NCBI RefSeq assembly: GCF_002099425.1
Contig: NW_018344185.1
Location: forward strand, 2,867,001-2,931,000
Reading direction: 5' to 3'
Source of the DNA: Phascolarctos cinereus
Lineage: Eukaryota; Chordata; Mammalia; Diprotodontia; Phascolarctidae
DNA: 64,000 nt
A model generated the notes under the pieces. That model was given only the letters and a program-made list of their open reading frames with translations, did not search any database and was not told the DNA's origin. The stretch's first letter is position 1, and each line of letters begins with the position of its first letter. Positions 48,101 through 55,200 of the stretch are shown one piece after another. The position numbers and the translations under genes were made by a program.

Positions 48101-51100
48101 TAGGGGTTCTTAACTTAAGGTTTATGAACTTTAAAACATATATGTATATATAAATATGTATATATTTTTAAAATTTGTATTTATATGCACATCTTGGTAA
48201 CAGTTTCCCCTGTCATCCTATGTATTTTATTTTAAAACTATTTTTAACTTAAACTATTTAAAACTATTATCATGAGGAGGCGTCTGTAGGCATCACTAGG
48301 CTGCCAAGGGAGTCCATGACACAAAAAAGGTTAAGAAGCTCACTTTCTTAGTGAAGGAATATTCTTTGGCTGGTGACCAACCTCTGAACTTAGCCAGACT
48401 GGTCACTGGATGGCAGGGTGTCAGTAGCACCACAGGCAAAGTCCTTCCAAACTTGTAAAGACCTTGAAATTTATGTACTCCATTGGCACAGTCTTGGAGA
48501 ATCCAGGGTCATATTGGAGGAAGACTTTAATGGACATGTTTCATCCAATTTAAAATAGCTTTAGCTCTTTAATTCTGAAGCAACTAGTGCCAAGTGTGAT
48601 GATATCTGTACAGGGAACTCCCAGTTCCCTATTCCCATTGGTACGCAGGGGTGGGGAACCTGCAGCCATATGTGGCCTTCGAGGTCGTGGAGTGCAGCCT
48701 TTTGACTGAGCCCAAGTTTTACAGAACAAATCCTTTTACTAAGAGGATTTGTTCTGTGAAGTTTGGATTCTGTGAAAGGGCTGTACTTGAGGACCTAGAG
48801 GGCCACATGTGGCCTCAAGGCCAAAGACTCCCCACCCGTGATATAGGGAAACTTCCACTGACATCAATGAACATCTGCTCTGCAGCTCACAGTCTCCGAG
48901 GGCTGCCTGGGGAACTAAGAGGTCACACAGCCAGCATTCATCAGAAGTGGGACTCAACGCCAGGTCTTTCTGACTTCAAGGATGGCCTCCATCTCTGCCA
49001 TGCTGTCTCTTAGAATTAGAATATATTAAAATTATCCCTGAGAAACTTCTGACATGGTTTTAGATAGGGAGGGGGAAAAATGTAGAAGGGACGCAGTCTG
49101 GGTCCATGAAACAGAATCAAGCTAATGGTCTCACATAAAATCAAAACCATAGCCTTAGTATTATTAGTACCATGCTCGAAATAACTAAGTGAACCAGCCA
49201 CTGACAATCCTACAATTAGCTTGCAGGGAAACCTAAATGGATTCACAATCAAGCAAGGAGAAACTTGCCTTGGGTCAGCCTGGGATTCTATTTTCTCGAG
49301 GGCTGCCAATTCTTGGTCCAGTTTCTCACTGTAACTCTTTACCTGTGGGAGAGAATGGCCATGTCATTTTCATGGGATTGGGAGTGAGGGGACCCTGTCA
49401 CATTCTCTTCTCACTTTAGCACTGTGGAACTAATAAAACTTGTGTCATCTTCAATGTGGGTGACAACAAATTCGGCCTTAGATACCATTTTGCAAAGTGA
49501 CTTTGGAAATGCCAGGCAATAAAAGGTGGAAGGATGACAGAATAACACTGAAAATCCCAAACCAGACTGCTTCTAGCTCATTCTGCTAAGACTGAAAACT
49601 TGTAGCAATCATTTTACACAGAATAACTAATGGGTAGTAAACTAAATATAAAGGAGCACCTTCTCACTTCCCCAACTTATGTGGACAAAGTTATTATGAG
49701 ACATAGTGAGGCACATAAAACGCCAGAATTAAGAATCAATGACTTTCTGAATTTGGGGTCATATTTGAATTCGAATTCTACCTCTAACATTTACTAGCTA
49801 GACATGGACGCTAGGTATTACTCCCTCAGGATCTTAGTTGTCTAATCTGTAAAATGGGGTTAATAATAATTGTACTGCCTACCTAGGAACCATATATTCA
49901 GAGCTAGAAGACATCTTAGAGGTCTCTAATCTGACAGCCTTATTTTACAGATGAGGAAGATGAAATTCTGAGAAGTGATGTGATTTAGCCAAGGTCATAG
50001 AGATAGGAAGTATTATAGTAATAATTTGAACCCTGGTGATTAGATTCCAAATCCAGCATTCTTTCCTCTGTATGTCCCAGGTTTACTGTAAAGAAAGTAA
50101 CTAGTAAACTTCAGAAATATAAATTGTTATTTATTTTTAAGGATGATGCTTATAGTCTTCATAAAGGTGTACAAAAACCATTTTAGACAGTTGTCAAGTT
50201 GTCTGTTTGCTGCCCTCAAACACTGAGGCAGAGTTTCACCTTGTGTTTTTCTTTTTAAATATGGCTGAGGCATTCGCTGAAGCAAAACGAGTAATAGAAT
50301 GAAGACTACTATTTTTCAGCCTGCAAGAGCCAGGTCTTCAGGTAACCACTCTCCTTAATTAGTGGAGGGTGAAAGAGGACAAGGGACAGGAAAATGCTCT
50401 TGGGAGGGGCAGTCTGGAAGTCAGAAGAGTCCAGAACTAGGAAGCAGATCTAGTATCTGGGGGCTAGGGAAGAGGCAGAGAGTGCAAATCTACCATGGAC
50501 TAGAGTTTAGAGTAGCTTCATTTAGCATTTACTTTAGTTGAGAAGCCTGTACTCTGTAACTTTTCTTCTAAAGCATGAGCTCCTGGAGAGCAGGGAGTGT
50601 TTGTTGTCCTTTATAGCCCTAGCATTTAGCAGTGTGCCTGGCCCCTAGAAGGTGCTTAAAGAATGCTTGTTGACTGCACTGACTTCTAATTCCATTTATT
50701 TTATCTTAGTTTCTTTACAATATTTCTATTGTAGACTTCATTATTTAGGTCTGGGGCAAAGGGAAAGTAGAACAGGAGCATATATGCCAAGGGGCGTTGG
50801 TCACTGCCACCTCCTGTCACAGTGTGGTGGTGGTGATGGCCTGGAGCCATCTTGCCCACTATGAGAGAATGGTGGGAGGGACTGTAAGGACTCCTGAGAG
50901 CTACCATAGGCGGGACTGATGGCAAAGATCCATACTCTCCAGCTCTGGCGGTTTGGGGAATTCTTTCAAAGATTATATCTGTGTTCCAATGTCTTCAAAT
51001 TGATCTGAGTACAATACATGGTCTCTTGGAATTCTGAATTCTCTCAGAAGCACATAAGAGACAAGACTACAAAGGCTTTCTAATCAAATACTGAGTGAAA

Positions 51101-52250
51101 ATAACTCTCTGACTCAACAATGCATAGGCTAAAAAGTGTAAACCACCCTGAAATGAATGAGCCATTCATCTGACCCCTTTCTAAAACAGACACTGCTTCT
51201 TTGGGGGCCATTCTCAAATGCTGGCAGGGTTATCATTAAAACATTTTTGATAGAAAGCTTCCCAATCCAGAAATGACTTTTCTTTACTTTAGCTTTATCA
51301 TTAAGCAGGTAATTTATTTTTTCTGTGGTTTAAGTTATAGATTTAGCTCCTGGACCCAAGATTCTAATCCCAAGGCCCAAGGGCTGAAAGATCCCAGAAA
51401 AGTAACGTCCCACACTTTCCAAGACAGGTTAATTTCAAAAGTCCCAGGAAGGGGGTTATTCCAATATCCCTTAATTATCTCCCTTAATTACAGGTTCTAA
51501 TAATTTTCAACTCACAGTCAGCAAATATTCCCCTATGACCAACCTAAAACCTTTCTGCTGTAAATCAAAATAAATGTCCTTTCATTTGGTTCTCAGTCAA
51601 TACGGAGAACAAGGGCTCACCACCAGTGAGTCTGAAAAATGTTGAAATCTCTCCACTCAAGCTCCTAGGTACAGGGGTGGGAAACCTGCGGTCTCGAGGC
51701 CACATGAGGTCACATGTGGCCTTGAGGCGGCAGGTTCCCCATCCCTGTAGGAGAACTAACCAAGTCTGGAAAATACCCACCAATGTTCTGAAAGGAGATT
51801 GCATGTAGAATTAAATGATCTCAATCAAAGACTAAGTTAACCTCAATCTGTTCATAGAATAGAAATACAGTTGAACATTTTAGTTCACATTTCTTCCAAA
51901 ACTTCAGGGACAAGTTTCACTTGTTTATGGCACATGGAAGGAATGAAGGGGATCTGATGAGAACCACCAAGTATTATTTTGTCAAAGTAGAGCTATTCTT
52001 ATAAGAAAATACATGCGCTATCAACTGATTTTTTCACCCCTTTTCTTCACCTTGGTGACATAATGAAGCAAAGTAGAGATCCATGGGATGCAAATTCTTG
52101 GTGGGAACCTTAGAATATTTGTAACCCAAAAGATCACTTAATCTAATATAAACTAATGTTACAGGTCACAGTGCACTATCCCACTTTTTAAAAAATCACT
52201 TCTTATCAATTTTTAAAAACCAATTAGAATATCTGCTGATTCTACTTGAG

Positions 52251-52294
<44 letters not shown>

Positions 52295-55200
52295 AAAGTC
52301 TGACATCTCCAAAAGTAAACAATTTTTTTCTCTTAATGAATTCATTGGCCAATAAACTTCTGAAGGTAAGGGTCTATGTTCTCTACTTCTCTTGGATATT
52401 CAGCCACGTATATATTATGAGGTTCCCCAGCCTAGGTGCCTACCCCTCCTCTATTCTGCCTCTCCAAACCCTACTATCCATCCTTCAAGGCTCAGCTGAA
52501 ATATCACTTCTAGGATACCTCTCTAGCTTCTAGTGACCTCTCCCCACTGTGATTCACTAGAACACCCCTACTACTCCCAATATTTGTAATACAATTTCTT
52601 GTAGTTATTTAACTTTTCATAGGTAATTCATAGAAATCCATCCTATCTCTCTATCTAGATTATAAGCTCCTTGGGGGCGGGGACCACATCTACTATTCTG
52701 TAGTTCTCCTGCACCAGCTAACCCAGTGGGTATAAATTCATACTTACTGATGGATCAAAAGTCATTGATAGTCCCTTGTGCCAAACATGTGGCTAATAAT
52801 TTTTTTCAAAAGCCAAGGAAGGAGAGAAACTTACTTCTGACAGTTTTGTCTTTGCTTCATCATATTTGGCTTGTAAGTCTGTGCACTTGGCCTGTAACTG
52901 TAAAGGATACAGAGGTTAAGAAAAGCAACAAAGTGGTTTGCATAGTGTTTTATGCTTTTCAAAGTACTATAATATCCTTATTACAAATGATTTTCACAAT
53001 ATCCTTTCTAGTAGGTAGGGCAGGATTCCATTATTGTACCCACTGGGCAGAAGACGGCACTGAGGCAGAGAGTTTTACATGACTTGCCCAAGGTCATGCA
53101 GAAAATTAGTAAAAGAGCTGAGATTCGGGCCCGGAGTCTGCTGACTCTCAAGGCAGTCAGGGCATTTCCCCATAATGTCATTATATCTCCCTATAAACAA
53201 ATAGGAGGGAAAAAACCTTTAGAATCAGTTGAACTGGAATGAGGTCAGTAAGTGTGCCTGTAGGTGAATGCAGATAATTTTGAGCTAGTTTGGAAAGATA
53301 TCCCAAAGGAGGCAGTGTTGGGGCTATTCTCTCAAGATTTATACTTACTTGAAAAATAAAATAACACAAAACTCAACCCCCATAGAATACTTTTTTTTTC
53401 AAACCTGCTTCTCTTTGCCACAACAACTGATAAATTCACAGAACACTGGCACTAAAAGGGATTTTAGGGACAGTCTAATCCGACCTTTTTTTTTTCCTTA
53501 CAGATGAGAAAAATGAAACTTGACTTGACCAAAGACACACAGTGAGTTAGTGAAAATCTGAGACTAGACCCTAGATCTCATAATTCCAAAGTCAAGTGTT
53601 CTCCCCTAGGCACTGTGCTGCCTCAGAGAAGATGGTGGAGGAAATTTAATTTAACTGCTTTGGGAGTTAATTAATGCTTCTAAAGACAATCAAGACATGG
53701 TCACAAAGAGTTGGACACAATGGAAATGAATGAACAACAAACCATGAAATATAGTTCATAAGGTCATGGTTCTAGAGCTGGAAGGGACCTCACAGGTCAC
53801 AATCCAACCACCTCATTTTACAGAAGGGCCCAAAAAGAGTAAATTTCCTAAGATCACTCAAGCTATAAAGTTCAGAGGAAGGATTTGAAGCCAAGTTGTT
53901 GGATTATAGAACCAGGGTTCTCTCCACTACACCACACTGTCTCTGAATTGATTAATCTGAACTGATCATGAAACTACAGTTTTAGTACATTTGGAAAAAA
54001 TGTTCCTTGGTTAACTACTTACGACAGATGGGCTAGACCAGATGGTGAAAAATATGCAGAATTTCATTAAATCCAAGAAAAAGATAATTAATTCTGTTTA
54101 GTATTTTTTCAAGCTATGCAATCTTTTGACTTAACATTTTAAAGGGCCACCAGGACACCATCGCTACTTTCTTCATTAAAAGAATATGCTCTGAACAAAA
54201 GAAGCTCTTCATAAAATAATTTTAGGAAATGTGCAAAAATCCTTTAAAAGTTCATTCTCTAGACTCAGTTTCAGTAAAACTGATCTTCCTAAATTGCAGA
54301 TCTGACTGTCACACTCTTCCCTCTATTCAATAAACTCCAGTGGTCCCTTTCCACTATCTCCAGAATAAACTATAAAATTCTGTTTGCCCTTTAAAACCCT
54401 TCAAGCACTAGCTAAGATGCCAACTTCTCTAGAGAGCCTTTCCCCATCACCTTAAGGATAGTCCCTTTTTCCAATTTGTCCTCTATATAGCTTGTTTGTA
54501 CACAGATTTTTGCATGCCGTCTCCTCCATTAAACTATGAACTTCTTTAAAGTAGGGACTGTTTTTTTGCCTTTCTTCGTATCCACAGTGCTTATCACAGT
54601 GCCTAGAACATAGTAGGTGTTTAATACACATTAGTTGTGTACAGGATTATGGTTACAGCTCCCTGTTTATCTGCACCTGCTGCTTCATCACTTGCCAATG
54701 GAATCTGAGATAGGTAAAAATGGTAAAATGATATGGGTGATGTCTCTTGACACTCACACAAATTGGATTTAAGTAACGCTGAGTTGAAAAGTTATCAGCC
54801 TCACTCTCTCTTCCAGAGTTATCAGAGTCCAGTGGCAAGACACAGTCAAGATGACCGTTGATGGTCAAGGATACAGGAGATGACCTTGGCGTCTTTGATG
54901 TCTATACAAGCTCAATGCACCCTAAATGCAAGCTGCCTGCTTGGCTGTTGGAAAAAATTGTTCTCATCTACCCATTGCACTGGGGGAAGTCTTCACATGC
55001 TTGGGATAGACACCCCCCCATAACTCACTGATGAGTTTGAGGCTCCTCAGTTACCCTCAACCTGGTTTAGCCCATCTGTTGAAATGGTTTACTAGGTGTG
55101 GTAGCTGTGCATGTTACAGCTTCCTGGAGCCACAGGTGAGGGGTGGGTGAATCAAGTGGACATCAAAAGGAAAGCAGCCCTGAAAATGGCTTGGCAGCCC

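Noticed and set aside
49263-49266. Alternative GT donor four bases beyond the GC donor
   Set aside because: It would shift frame into a stop in the next exon and break the match to conserved CCDC93.
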